A stretch of DNA of 13,784 nt from Cyclobacteriaceae bacterium (GCA_029882675.1 JAOUKJ010000051.1:1-13784); one strand, 5' to 3'; counted from the stretch's first letter, positions 1-7,385 are shown. Numbers and translations: made by a program. Notes: generated by a model from the letters alone, not told the origin.

Positions 1-1429
1 GACGGGTAAAGACAATTTTCTCGCCGGCTATTTCAACTGTAAAATCAACGGTTATAGCCGGATCGTTTTCCGGCTTACCTATATGCCTACGGTCTTCAAC
101 ACTGTACATCCCCAGGGTGCCCTCCTTTTGTAACCAATATGGTTGTCCAATCGTCATATCCGAAGGTAGCAAAATCGAATTATTGAAAGTTATCTTGTTT
201 TTTTGAGGAAGAGAGGTATTCATTACAGAATCCATCAAGCCCATTTTGTTCCCTATTTTATTCAGCACTACGGCAATACCCGACCTGTTGACAGCTTCAA
301 AACTGAGATTAATCTGCTCACCGGGTGCCGCTGAATAGTCACTGCTACTCACTTCCAGATATAATCCAAGGCAATCTGCAATCAGGCGATCCGTTTCCCT
401 TGTCTTTTGACTTTTCCAGTAGGGATCCTTTATCGTTTGAATGGCTTTTCTAATCTCCAATAATTTTGATACAGACAAGCCCGGGTTAGACGGAATAAAA
501 GAACCTATAGCCTCTTCAATCATGCCCTGTATTTTTTTACCACCCTCTACCCTGGTCCAGGTGGTATTAATCCCTTCAAAGATGTCTTTATTTGCCCGGT
601 CACCCCGTCTGTACTCGAGAAATTCCAGTTGCTCACCTCGTGTCCCTGTCGATCCAAATCCCTGACTTTTATGTTGTGAACGGCTTATAGCGGCTATTTC
701 TGAGTATGACTGGCCTAACAAGGGGCTGTATTCACCCACATCCAGGGTTATTACCCCATCGGTATCCGCGTTGACCGATTGGTTCCACCACCTACCGGTA
801 TTGAGGTATAATCGCTTTGGAGACCAGGGCTGAGTCAATGAAAGCTGATCGGAAAAGGCCTTTTTATCTCCCGCAAGGTTAAAGGCTTCCGCGGCCAAAA
901 GAGCCGAAGTGGTATGATGACCATGCCCGCCCCTTCCATCTGTGGGAAACCGGGTGATGACCACATCGGGACGGAAATTCCTGAATGTCCACACAACGTC
1001 TGAAAGCACCTGTTCTCTGTCCCATATTTCCTGTGTTTCATCTGCAGATTTTGAGTACCCGAAATCATTAGCCCGCGTAAAAAATTGTCGGCCGCCATCA
1101 GTGCGCCGGGCGGCGAGTAATTCTTGTGTACGGATTATGCCCAGATATTCACGGATCTCTGAGCCAATCAGATTTTGACCGCCATCACCACGAGTCATGG
1201 ACAGATAAGCCGTATTGGCCAATACTTTATTCGAGAAATAGCTTATTATCCGCGTGTTTTCATCATCCGGATGCGCAGCCACATACAAGACCGAACCCAG
1301 AAAATTTAGTTTTTGTAAACCAAGTAAAATTTCGGCAGCATCGCGTTGCTGGGGCTTTTGTGCTATTGCTCCCATCGCTCCATATAACAGCACGAAACAA
1401 ATGATTATGGTTTTCGTTCCCTTCGACAT
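1..1429 (-). CDS. Secreted PIG-L family deacetylase, N-terminal part (gene runs off the left edge)
   Basis: Reading the minus strand from an ATG at 1429 gives 476 uninterrupted residues up to the window edge, so the 3' part is missing. Residues 1-23 form a signal peptide with a hydrophobic core (TIIICFVLLYGAMG) and a likely cleavage after AIA-23. The mature protein begins with a PIG-L/LmbE domain. It carries the zinc-binding AHPDDE motif at residues 52-57, an RGDGGQN segment at 80-86 and the second metal-binding motif GHGHH at 168-172, all intact. PIG-L enzymes are zinc hydrolases that remove acetyl groups from N-acetylglucosamine-type sugars. In Bacteroidota, long secreted members of about 800 residues carry an extra C-terminal region, and residues beyond about 300 here fit the start of it. 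The sugar substrate cannot be read from the sequence. A periplasmic or surface glycan role is inferred from the signal peptide. A promoter sits directly upstream. Confidence 0.9.
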   Translation of the reverse strand, partial: MSKGTKTIIICFVLLYGAMGAIAQKPQQRDAAEILLGLQKLNFLGSVLYVAAHPDDENTRIISYFSNKVLANTAYLSMTRGDGGQNLIGSEIREYLGIIRTQELLAARRTDGGRQFFTRANDFGYSKSADETQEIWDREQVLSDVVWTFRNFRPDVVITRFPTDGRGGHGHHTTSALLAAEAFNLAGDKKAFSDQLSLTQPWSPKRLYLNTGRWWNQSVNADTDGVITLDVGEYSPLLGQSYSEIAAISRSQHKSQGFGSTGTRGEQLEFLEYRRGDRANKDIFEGINTTWTRVEGGKKIQGMIEEAIGSFIPSNPGLSVSKLLEIRKAIQTIKDPYWKSQKTRETDRLIADCLGLYLEVSSSDYSAAPGEQINLSFEAVNRSGIAVVLNKIGNKMGLMDSVMNTSLPQKNKITFNNSILLPSDMTIGQPYWLQKEGTLGMYSVEDRRHIGKPENDPAITVDFTVEIAGEKIVFTR

Positions 1430-1440
1430 ATTTTAAATTT

Positions 1441-1468
1441 CAAAATTAGCGCGTAATATATAAAGCAA
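1441..1468 (-). promoter_or_regulatory. Bacteroidota-type promoter of the PIG-L gene
   Basis: On the minus strand, TTG (1468-1466) is followed after exactly 17 nt by TAATTTTG (1448-1441). This matches the Bacteroidota -33 TTG / -7 TAnnTTTG consensus. The -7 box ends only 11 nt before the ATG at 1429, so the predicted transcript would have a leader of roughly 5-8 nt. The match is by eye; the start site is inferred. Confidence 0.5.
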
Positions 1469-1575
1469 TGCTGGTTTTGCCTAACAATATTAGAAGAGCG
1501 GAGTTTTTAAGTGAATAGTGAACACGTTACCCTGCTCCGGTGCATCAACGATATATTGAATAAAATAAATCTGAC

Positions 1576-2102
1576 ATGTCTAAAGTTTTAAAAATTAGCA
1601 CCAAAAAGATTGACCGGGTCAAAAAGCGATATGTCGAGGAAAATTTTGACATTGCCCTGTACGGACATTTACCAGACCGCGACTATCTAAAAAAAAAATA
1701 GACTGAGATTTTGGCACATTTAATAGCACAAGTTGTAGTGACCCCGCGGAAGACTTTTCCGAGCAGTCACTACGCATGTTAGCCGACAAAATAGTAGAAC
1801 TGAAATTAGGGACTATATATCACATGAGCTGATTCGTGGGATTGTTATAAAACGAATTAAAATCCCAAAAACATAAAGGTTGGGTAATTCCTCCACCTCA
1901 CAATAGTAATTTTGTAGCTCATATGGAAAAGGTATTGGAGGTCTATAAACGGCCATATGACCCTAAAAATATTGTTATTTGTATGTACGACTCACCCAAA
2001 CAATTAATAGGAGAGTCGAAAGACCAATAAAGGCGAAGCCTGGGAATGTGGAATTGTATGAATATGTGCGACGCGGGGTTTGTAACATATGTATTATATA
2101 GC
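1576..2102 (+). pseudogene. IS630-family transposase remnant, frameshifted and 3'-truncated
   Basis: Several consecutive pieces in changing plus-strand frames match the order of an IS630-type transposase. From 1576 a helix-turn-helix segment reads DRVKKRYVEENFDIALYGH and ends in a stop after a run of ten A's. Around 1736-1810, in another frame, comes CSDPAEDFSEQSLRMLADK. After a further shift DYISHEL follows. From about 1875 the piece HKGWVIPPPHNSNFVAHMEK leads on to VLEVYKRPYDPKNIVICMYD and SPKQLIGESK, and a last shifted piece is RPIKAKPGNVELYEYVRRG. At least four frame changes plus stops make it non-functional. The family's CMDESPKQL motif appears as CMYDSPKQL, so a catalytic aspartate is also lost. 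The C-terminal third, with the last catalytic glutamate, is absent: similarity stops near 2095, next to an unrelated minus-strand frame. No terminal inverted repeats could be identified. Confidence 0.8.
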
Positions 2103-2106
2103 TTAT

Positions 2107-2412
2107 TTATTCAAATATCATCTTTTTAGGTCTAATATTTGGATATATATATCGTATCCAATATATTAAACTTGAAATATTAAAAAATATTAAAAACAGA
2201 AATGTCCAAGTCACTTTAGAGTTTTTATCAAGATTTTCATTAGCCCAAAGGATTTTTAGATAAATTATAAGAGCAAATACAGCAATTATAAAAAGTACTG
2301 CTACTTGGTATGTCATATCAATACCTAATTTATCTATCCAATCATAGATGAAAATCCAAAAAATTGGTAAAACCGATAACAATAGTATAAAATAATTTTT
2401 TATAATTTTCAT
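2107..2412 (-). CDS. Small hypothetical membrane protein (three predicted membrane segments)
   Basis: An ATG at 2412 gives 101 residues. The frame is open further upstream to a GTG at 2475, but that codon lies inside a terminator stem, so the ATG is preferred. Three hydrophobic stretches are visible, roughly residues 6-23 (FILLLSVLPIFWIFIY), 34-55 (VAVLFIIAVFALIIYLKIL) and 68-88 (WTFLFLIFFNISSLIYWI), separated by short charged loops. The C-terminus is basic (PNIRPKK). The layout of the last two segments faintly resembles the small PLDc_N-type membrane domain of Bacteroidota, but this is not a firm assignment and no function is proposed. It lies between remnants of two transposases in very AT-rich DNA. 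It may be a passenger gene, a gene fragment or a chance frame, although three well-formed membrane segments argue against pure chance. Confidence 0.5.
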   Translation of the reverse strand: MKIIKNYFILLLSVLPIFWIFIYDWIDKLGIDMTYQVAVLFIIAVFALIIYLKILWANENLDKNSKVTWTFLFLIFFNISSLIYWIRYIYPNIRPKKMIFE

Positions 2413-2470
2413 CTTAATATTATTTACGGATAACAATTTGTTATATTTCCATATGTGAAACAATTTTCTC

Positions 2471-2506
2471 GCCACTCTTGCCTTCCAGAGACAAGAGTGG
2501 CTTTTT
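2471..2506 (+). terminator. Strong intrinsic terminator reading rightwards
   Basis: GCCACTCTTG (2471-2480) pairs perfectly with CAAGAGTGGC (2492-2501) around an 11-nt loop, followed by TTTTT (2502-2506). The 10-bp stem plus U-tract is a classic rho-independent terminator for plus-strand transcription. In the minus direction no T-run follows the stem. No intact plus-strand gene lies upstream, so it appears orphaned. Confidence 0.8.
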
Positions 2507-2705
2507 GAGTTATACTTTATTATGCATCATACATCATTAAAACAATATTAAGGAAATTATGAATAGTTATATATTTATATAGAGGTGATATTATACTAAT
2601 TATATTTAAAGTTGACACATTTCCTTGAAGATGTCAATACCCAGTTTTAGGTATATTTGAATAATTAACTGATGCACATCCGTCAAAAATAAATGGGTAA
2701 AAAAC

Positions 2706-2771
2706 AGGTGAGAGTGGAAATTAATCCAGAAAGGATTAATTTAATGTTCGTCAAAACCAACCACCTCACCT
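2706..2771 (+). promoter_or_regulatory. Long leader hairpin abutting the IS4-type transposase start codon
   Basis: An outer stem pairs AGGTGAGAGTGG (2706-2717) with CCACCTCACCT (2761-2771): 11 base pairs with a single bulged A at 2713. Inside it a second perfect 10-bp stem pairs 2718-2727 with 2733-2742 around the loop AGAAA. The outer arm ends one base before the ATG at 2772. In IS10 and IS50, both IS4-family elements, leader hairpins that form only in read-through transcripts hide the transposase initiation region. A similar role here is inferred from position. Confidence 0.6.
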
Positions 2772-3173
2772 ATGGTAAATATAAGCCTGTTTAGTCAAAT
2801 AATCTCATTATTACCGAGTGAAAAATTTAAAAAGCTGGTTTGGGAGTATGGAGCAGATAAGTATACCAAAGGGTAAGCCTTCAGCGTACCTATAAAGAGC
2901 GCTGGCATATAGAAGTCTTCTTCAAACAGTTAAAGCAAAACCTGCATGTCAAGTCATTTGGTGGTACAAGTGAGAATGCAGTTCAAATTCAGAAATGAAC
3001 GGCAATGATAACGATACTGATTCTGGAATTTTTAACTGGAATCTGTTCAATATGGCCACTTTTATCAGAATAAACCTTTTCGTGAAAATTGTCTTAATGG
3101 AGTGGTTGAACAGGCCCTTTTATAAAAAAACGGACTTAAAAATAAACAACAAGTCCAACTTTTATGTGGTTAG
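2772..3173 (+). pseudogene. IS4-family transposase, internally deleted and frameshifted
   Basis: The frame opens at 2772 with MVNISLFSQIISLLPSEKFK, the typical N-terminus of Bacteroidota IS4-type transposases, and runs to about 2875 (YGADKYTKG, stop). The sequence then jumps directly to the C-terminal catalytic region: from 2881 a different frame reads RTYKERWHIEVFFKQLKQNL. This preserves the YREK signature of IS4 transposases (Y-x2-R-x3-E-x6-K), with the catalytic glutamate codon at 2912-2914. About two thirds of the protein, including both catalytic aspartates, is missing at the junction. A stop follows (QIQK, stop), then a shifted tail (NLFNMATFIRINLFVKI, EWLNRPFYKKTDLK) to a likely original stop at 3171-3173. 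It cannot make active transposase. Terminal inverted repeats could not be fixed; CATCCGTCAAAAATAAATGG (about 2675-2697) is a candidate left end with only a poor counterpart near 3180-3200. Confidence 0.8.
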
Positions 3174-3543
3174 AATGGGGGGATTCATTTTTATATGCTC
3201 GATAAAGCATTTATATAACAGCAAATAGCGCTTTTGCGATCAAAAAATATATTTTAGACAGTAGTGATTAAAAATAATCTGCTATATTGAAAATATATAT
3301 TTATCATATTTTTATTATTTTAAATTTATTTATATTTTATTATAATTACAATTATGTATATTTAATATTATTTATTAATAGTTATCAACGATGTATACTT
3401 TATTGGGGTAAAACTATAGAGTTAAAGTATTTTTACGAAATTTGGAACATAAACACATGACCTTAATATTTATACGCGTTGATAATAAAACAAATCTGAA
3501 TAATTAATAAATATGGTATCGTTGAAATTTACAGCCCTGAAAA
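3174..3543 (+). other. AT-rich intergenic stretch without genes
   Basis: About 370 bases of very AT-rich DNA between the IS4 remnant and the helicase. No credible coding frame, tRNA or clear Bacteroidota promoter (TAnnTTTG) was found on the plus strand. The nonamer TTATCAACG at about 3382-3390 occurs again, inverted (CGTTGATAA), at 3477-3485. The helicase promoter should lie here but could not be identified. Confidence 0.6.
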
Positions 3544-5763
3544 TTGTCTAGCCCATTAGAAATAGCGCAACTGGCATCGCGGTACATCAACATGACCAAC
3601 CGCCATGTTTTTCTCACGGGAAAAGCAGGTACGGGTAAGACGACTTTTTTAAGAGAAATCATCCATGTTACGCATAAAAATGCAGTGATCGCCGCTCCCA
3701 CGGGCATTGCGGCAATTAATGCCGGAGGTGTGACCCTTCACTCCCTTTTTCAGTTGCCCTTTGGTGCCTACATCCCGGAGAACACCCCCCTGTCTGATCA
3801 CCAGTCACAGGGCAAGGTCAACACTCCCATGTCTGTCCTGTCCCAGATTAAGCTTAATTCAAGTAAACGCAAGCTTCTCCGTGAGTTGGAACTCCTCATC
3901 ATTGACGAGGTAAGTATGCTCCGTGCTGATTTGTTGGATTGTATCGACCTGGTGTTGAAAAATGTGCGGAAACGAAACCATGAGCCCTTTGGTGGTGTAC
4001 AGATATTATTTATAGGCGATTTACTCCAATTACCTCCGGTTGTAAAAGACTACGAGTGGCACTACCTATCGCCCTATTATTCCGGCATTTACTTTTTTGA
4101 AGCTCGCGCCCTGCAACAATCCCCCCCCGTATATATCGAATTTGAAAAGATATACCGGCAGTCAGATGACCGGTTTATCCATTTACTCAATAAATTCCGA
4201 ACCAATCAGGTAGATCAGGCCGACCTAAAAACCATCAATGAACATTACAAACCCGATTTTCATCCGAAACCTGAAGAGGGTTATATCCAACTCACCACAC
4301 ACAACAATTCAGCGGACAGCCTGAACAGCCGCGAACTGAGTAATATCGATCAAAAGGCCTTTTCATACCGGGCTACTACTGAAGGTGATTTCCCGACTCA
4401 CCTCAACCCGGTAGATGAGCAACTTACCCTGAAAAAAGGTGCTCAGGTGATGTTTTTGAAAAATGACCCCTCGGGTCAGCAATTATTCTTCAATGGTAAA
4501 ATAGGAAAGGTATCGTATTTGACCTCCGAAGAAATTCACGTTTCATTCACCGATGGAAGCCCTGATGTGGAAGTAGAGCCCTACACCTGGGAAAACATCC
4601 GCTACAGTTTAAACAAGGAAACCAATGCGATCGAAGAAAAGACGTTGGGTTCCTTCATTCAATTTCCACTAAAGTTGGCCTGGGCTATCACGGTACATAA
4701 AAGCCAGGGTCTGACCTTTCAAAAGGCCATCCTGGATTTATCACGGGCCTTTGCTCCCGGGCAGGTTTATGTGGCCCTCTCAAGGCTCACTTCCCTGGAA
4801 GGGCTGGTCTTGTCATCCCCCATCCCCCTAAGAGATTTTCGCACAGATCCATCGCTCACTGAATTTACAGCCACAAAAAAAGAGCCTGACAAATTGCAAA
4901 CTGAACTTGGCCAATCATCACGTGAATATTATGGTGCGGTAGCCAAATCGGCCTTTCAATTTACGGATCTGTTGGGTGACTATTATCAACATAGCATAAG
5001 TTATCAGAAAGATGAAAAATCCTCCCCAAAACAGCAATACCAAAGCTGGGCCAAAGGCCTGTTGGACGACCTCCGTCCCATTGAAGGGGTTGGTAAAACA
5101 TTCAGAAACCAGATCGATCAAATTGTATTCAAGGGAGAAGATAATTACCTCAACATCTTATTTGAGCGGATTTGTAAAGCCAGAGATTATTTTAAAGGTC
5201 AGTTGGACAAACATACGGAAGCCATTCAGGCACACATCGATGAAGTAAAGGTAAAAAAGGGAATGGTCAAGTACATCAAGGAGCTGGAAGCGTTGAAGAA
5301 AGCCACCCACATGCAGTATCAACAGATGTCAAAAGCTCATTTATTGCTAAAATCATCCCTGGAAAACCGGGAATTTACGCGTCAGGTCGTAGAGGAAGAA
5401 ATTTACAGTAAGGTAAAAAAAGAAGGTAAAGGGAAGAAAAATATTAAAGACAAAACACCATCGCGTGAGATTTCCTTTACCCTGTATAAAGACGGTTTGG
5501 ATATTCAGGAGATCGCTGAAAAAAGAGAAATGACCCCCGGCACCATTGCAAGCCATCTGGCCTATTATGTTGGTACAGGCGCATTGGAGCCGGGTAAACT
5601 CATCGAGCAGGATAAAATCGATAAAATCATCCAGGCGAGTAAGACCCTGGAAACGCCTGGCTTCGGGGCCATTAAAGGTTTGTTGGGCGATGAATATTCG
5701 TATGCTGATATACGTGTGGCTATGAACTGGCTAAAGTATACGGAAGAAAATGATAACGTGTGA
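3544..5763 (+). CDS. PIF1-like ATP-dependent DNA helicase with C-terminal helix-turn-helix domain
   Basis: A 739-residue protein. The N-terminal half is a superfamily 1B helicase core of the PIF1/RecD type. It has Walker A GKAGTGKTT at 26-34, motif Ia APTGIAAINAGG at 51-62, Walker B LLIIDE at 117-122, GDLLQLPPV at 158-166, VHKSQG at 384-389 and the arginine-finger motif GQVYVALSR at 406-414. All nucleotide-binding residues look intact. Residues about 560-620 are charged and helical. Residues about 640-735 (from SREISFTLYKDGLDIQEIAE) form the helix-turn-helix tail found at the C-terminus of many Bacteroidota helicases. It probably unwinds DNA, 5'-3' by family analogy, in repair or at stalled forks. 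The start is odd: TTG at 3544 is the only in-frame initiator that keeps the conserved segment before Walker A (LEIAQ...NMTNRHVFLTGKAG), with a TGA two codons upstream. The next ATG, at 3592, would cut into that segment. No operon partner; the next gene is convergent. Confidence 0.9.
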   Translation: MSSPLEIAQLASRYINMTNRHVFLTGKAGTGKTTFLREIIHVTHKNAVIAAPTGIAAINAGGVTLHSLFQLPFGAYIPENTPLSDHQSQGKVNTPMSVLSQIKLNSSKRKLLRELELLIIDEVSMLRADLLDCIDLVLKNVRKRNHEPFGGVQILFIGDLLQLPPVVKDYEWHYLSPYYSGIYFFEARALQQSPPVYIEFEKIYRQSDDRFIHLLNKFRTNQVDQADLKTINEHYKPDFHPKPEEGYIQLTTHNNSADSLNSRELSNIDQKAFSYRATTEGDFPTHLNPVDEQLTLKKGAQVMFLKNDPSGQQLFFNGKIGKVSYLTSEEIHVSFTDGSPDVEVEPYTWENIRYSLNKETNAIEEKTLGSFIQFPLKLAWAITVHKSQGLTFQKAILDLSRAFAPGQVYVALSRLTSLEGLVLSSPIPLRDFRTDPSLTEFTATKKEPDKLQTELGQSSREYYGAVAKSAFQFTDLLGDYYQHSISYQKDEKSSPKQQYQSWAKGLLDDLRPIEGVGKTFRNQIDQIVFKGEDNYLNILFERICKARDYFKGQLDKHTEAIQAHIDEVKVKKGMVKYIKELEALKKATHMQYQQMSKAHLLLKSSLENREFTRQVVEEEIYSKVKKEGKGKKNIKDKTPSREISFTLYKDGLDIQEIAEKREMTPGTIASHLAYYVGTGALEPGKLIEQDKIDKIIQASKTLETPGFGAIKGLLGDEYSYADIRVAMNWLKYTEENDNV

Positions 5764-5904
5764 CACGCTGAACCTCCTGTCAGGATTAAAACCAAGCTGA
5801 AGAAACCCATGAAGTAGTGCTTACCAAGGCGCCGTGCCGGTTAATGTACTGGAAAGCTAGGTGGATGAATGCGCGGACACTAAATTTTCCAGGTCTGTAG
5901 AAGA

Positions 5905-5926
5905 ACCAAAAAACCACTTTTTTGGT
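5905..5926 (+). terminator. A/T hairpin, possible terminator of the helicase gene
   Basis: ACCAAAAAA (5905-5913) pairs perfectly with TTTTTTGGT (5918-5926) around the loop CCAC. The stem is symmetric and AT-rich, with T's in its 3' arm and A's in its 5' arm, so it could act in both directions between the convergent helicase and NA37 genes. It lies 142 nt after the helicase stop, and thermodynamic strength is modest. Confidence 0.4.
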
Positions 5927-6004
5927 GCACTTGAATAAGTGAATAACCTTTAGATTTAAAACGGGGTATTCGGTTATATTTAAACCTTATTAATTGTTTA
6001 TTAA

Positions 6005-6028
6005 AGTCGCCTGCGGATTTAAGCGACT
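6005..6028 (-). terminator. Weak hairpin after the NA37 gene
   Basis: Just downstream of the minus-strand stop at 6036, AGTCGC and GCGACT (6005-6010 and 6023-6028) form a 6-bp stem followed on the minus strand by TTTAAT. Position and orientation suit a terminator of the nucleoid-protein gene, but the stem is short and the U-tract poor. Confidence 0.35.
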
Positions 6029-6035
6029 ACTAAAA

Positions 6036-7076
6036 CTACTTCTCCTTGTCGTAGTAAATTTTATAATATTTGCGTCCTTGCTCATCAACCCCCTGCTCAA
6101 TGAGGTCTTTGTTGCCATGAATGTAGATATGAAAATTTTTATCAAGCTTGATAACACTCTTAAAAATTCTCGCCTGTTTTTTAACGGCCACCGGAGATAT
6201 TTCAAAATGTTCTATGATTTCATAGTCGTTGTCCTGCGCGTATGCCTCATTGTAGTTATGAAAAGACTGTATCATTTTTCCGTCCTGTAGCACTTCATCT
6301 TCAAACTCTTCTTTATCGAATTTTTCCTTTGACTTAAAGTATTCTACCGAGCGATTGAGCAAATCAATCTGGTCTGTTTTGGTCACCTCAAACTCCTTGG
6401 TGAGCTCTTTTGTAATATAATCTTTCGTAATATTCAAAAACTGCCGGGTTTGTTGAAACTCGTTACTGACAACCTGCACTTTCAAAAATTCGTCCATCCA
6501 GTAGCGGGCATCTGCCGATTTGTTGTCTGTCAACAACAACCTGTATCCGTCTTCATCTTCGGTGTTTAAAATCAGGCACCCTTTATCCAGACCTTTTAAT
6601 TCAAAGCCATATTCATGTTTAATGTTAAAACCGGAAGGCCCCTGTAGCATCTTGATAAAGGGCACATCCTGTTCTGATTTAAAAAGGCCAATCGCATCCA
6701 CCATCTCCTCCCCCACCATCACATTGGAAAAGTAAACCACATTCAATTTCCCTTCCATAATTTTGGGATGCAGTGATTGCTCATAAAGTAAAGTAGCCAG
6801 GTTATGAGATGAGGTGATGAAAGCACCCGGATCTGCAAACAGTTCTTTCGCCACCACGTACACCTCGTTCATCTCCAGATTTACAGGGTGCATAAAAGAG
6901 TATACCTCTTCCTTATTGACAGGTCCTAAAAACCTGTTCAACAGCATGTCTGTCGTCTCCTCATCTATAACAGACTCTGCCACGGATAGCCCTACCTGTT
7001 CATCCCTCGATTTATTGCCAATACGATGAGTAATTAGGTGCAACAATTCTATCTCTGTAAAATGCAGGTTGGTCAT
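6036..7076 (-). CDS. Nucleoid-associated protein, NA37/YejK family
   Basis: A 346-residue cytoplasmic protein that fits the NA37 family (E. coli YejK/NdpA, about 335 residues) over its whole length. Recognisable segments include the N-terminal ELLHLITHRIGNK, the central stretch VVYFSNVMVGEEMVDAIGLF, DARYWMDEFLKVQ near the middle and the C-terminal basic/aromatic end KYYKIYYDKEK. Family members bind the bacterial nucleoid, but their biochemical role is poorly defined. Some relatives are carried by phages, plasmids or defence islands. There is no signal peptide or membrane segment. The ATG at 7076 is the first residue of a natural family N-terminus, so the start seems secure. It is convergent with the helicase and divergent from the RidA operon, and no promoter matching TAnnTTTG was seen upstream. 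The assignment comes from overall sequence pattern; there are no catalytic motifs to check. Confidence 0.87.
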   Translation of the reverse strand: MTNLHFTEIELLHLITHRIGNKSRDEQVGLSVAESVIDEETTDMLLNRFLGPVNKEEVYSFMHPVNLEMNEVYVVAKELFADPGAFITSSHNLATLLYEQSLHPKIMEGKLNVVYFSNVMVGEEMVDAIGLFKSEQDVPFIKMLQGPSGFNIKHEYGFELKGLDKGCLILNTEDEDGYRLLLTDNKSADARYWMDEFLKVQVVSNEFQQTRQFLNITKDYITKELTKEFEVTKTDQIDLLNRSVEYFKSKEKFDKEEFEDEVLQDGKMIQSFHNYNEAYAQDNDYEIIEHFEISPVAVKKQARIFKSVIKLDKNFHIYIHGNKDLIEQGVDEQGRKYYKIYYDKEK

Positions 7077-7214
7077 GGTGTAAATGCGGATTGTTAATTA
7101 ATTCAAAATTTGTCTCTATGCTCCGAATACTGGAAAAGTCCGCAATAAACGAATAAAAAGTCCTGATTTGAAAGAATTGGAAATAATAAATCAGACTACC
7201 CGTTGCCTGCCTGT

Positions 7215-7385
7215 CTATTTACTGCCTGCCGGAATTTCTCCGTTGTCATGCTGTATCATTTCCGCAATGAGCGGTCGTGTCTTTTGAATGTATTCATAGT
7301 CGAGGACTAATCCCAGAGGAGGCAACCAATGGAATAACCCTGACGGTAAGTCAACCAGCACAAACTTATTTGGACAAATGATTGA
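7215..7385 (-). pseudogene. Unrecognised short minus-strand frame, likely gene remnant
   Basis: Between the NA37 gene and ridA, the minus strand is open for 56 codons from just after a TAG (7386-7388) to a TAG at 7215-7217. The translation looks protein-like: KFVLVDLPSGLFHWLPPLG, then LDYEYIQKTRPLIAEMIQHD and a hydrophilic end. It has no ATG start; the first alternative is a GTG at 7361, which would give 48 residues. It could be the C-terminal remnant of a lost gene or a tiny gene. I do not recognise the family. Flanking bases of the roughly 390-nt gap (7077-7214 and 7386-7468) show nothing coding. Confidence 0.35.

Noticed and set aside
441..1436. Plus-strand open frames within the first 1.4 kb
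   Set aside because: They lie antisense to the continuous PIG-L deacetylase frame with its signal peptide and metal-binding motifs.
3382..3485. A replication origin based on DnaA-like boxes in AT-rich DNA
   Set aside because: Only two imperfect 9-mers in opposite orientation, and no dnaA, dnaN or gidA-type genes nearby.
5818..5945. Short protein-like pieces after the helicase gene (for example VDECADTKFSRSVEEPKNHF) on the plus strand and an open stretch on the minus strand
   Set aside because: Both are broken by stops, lack starts and match nothing recognisable; a decayed gene is possible but not supportable.
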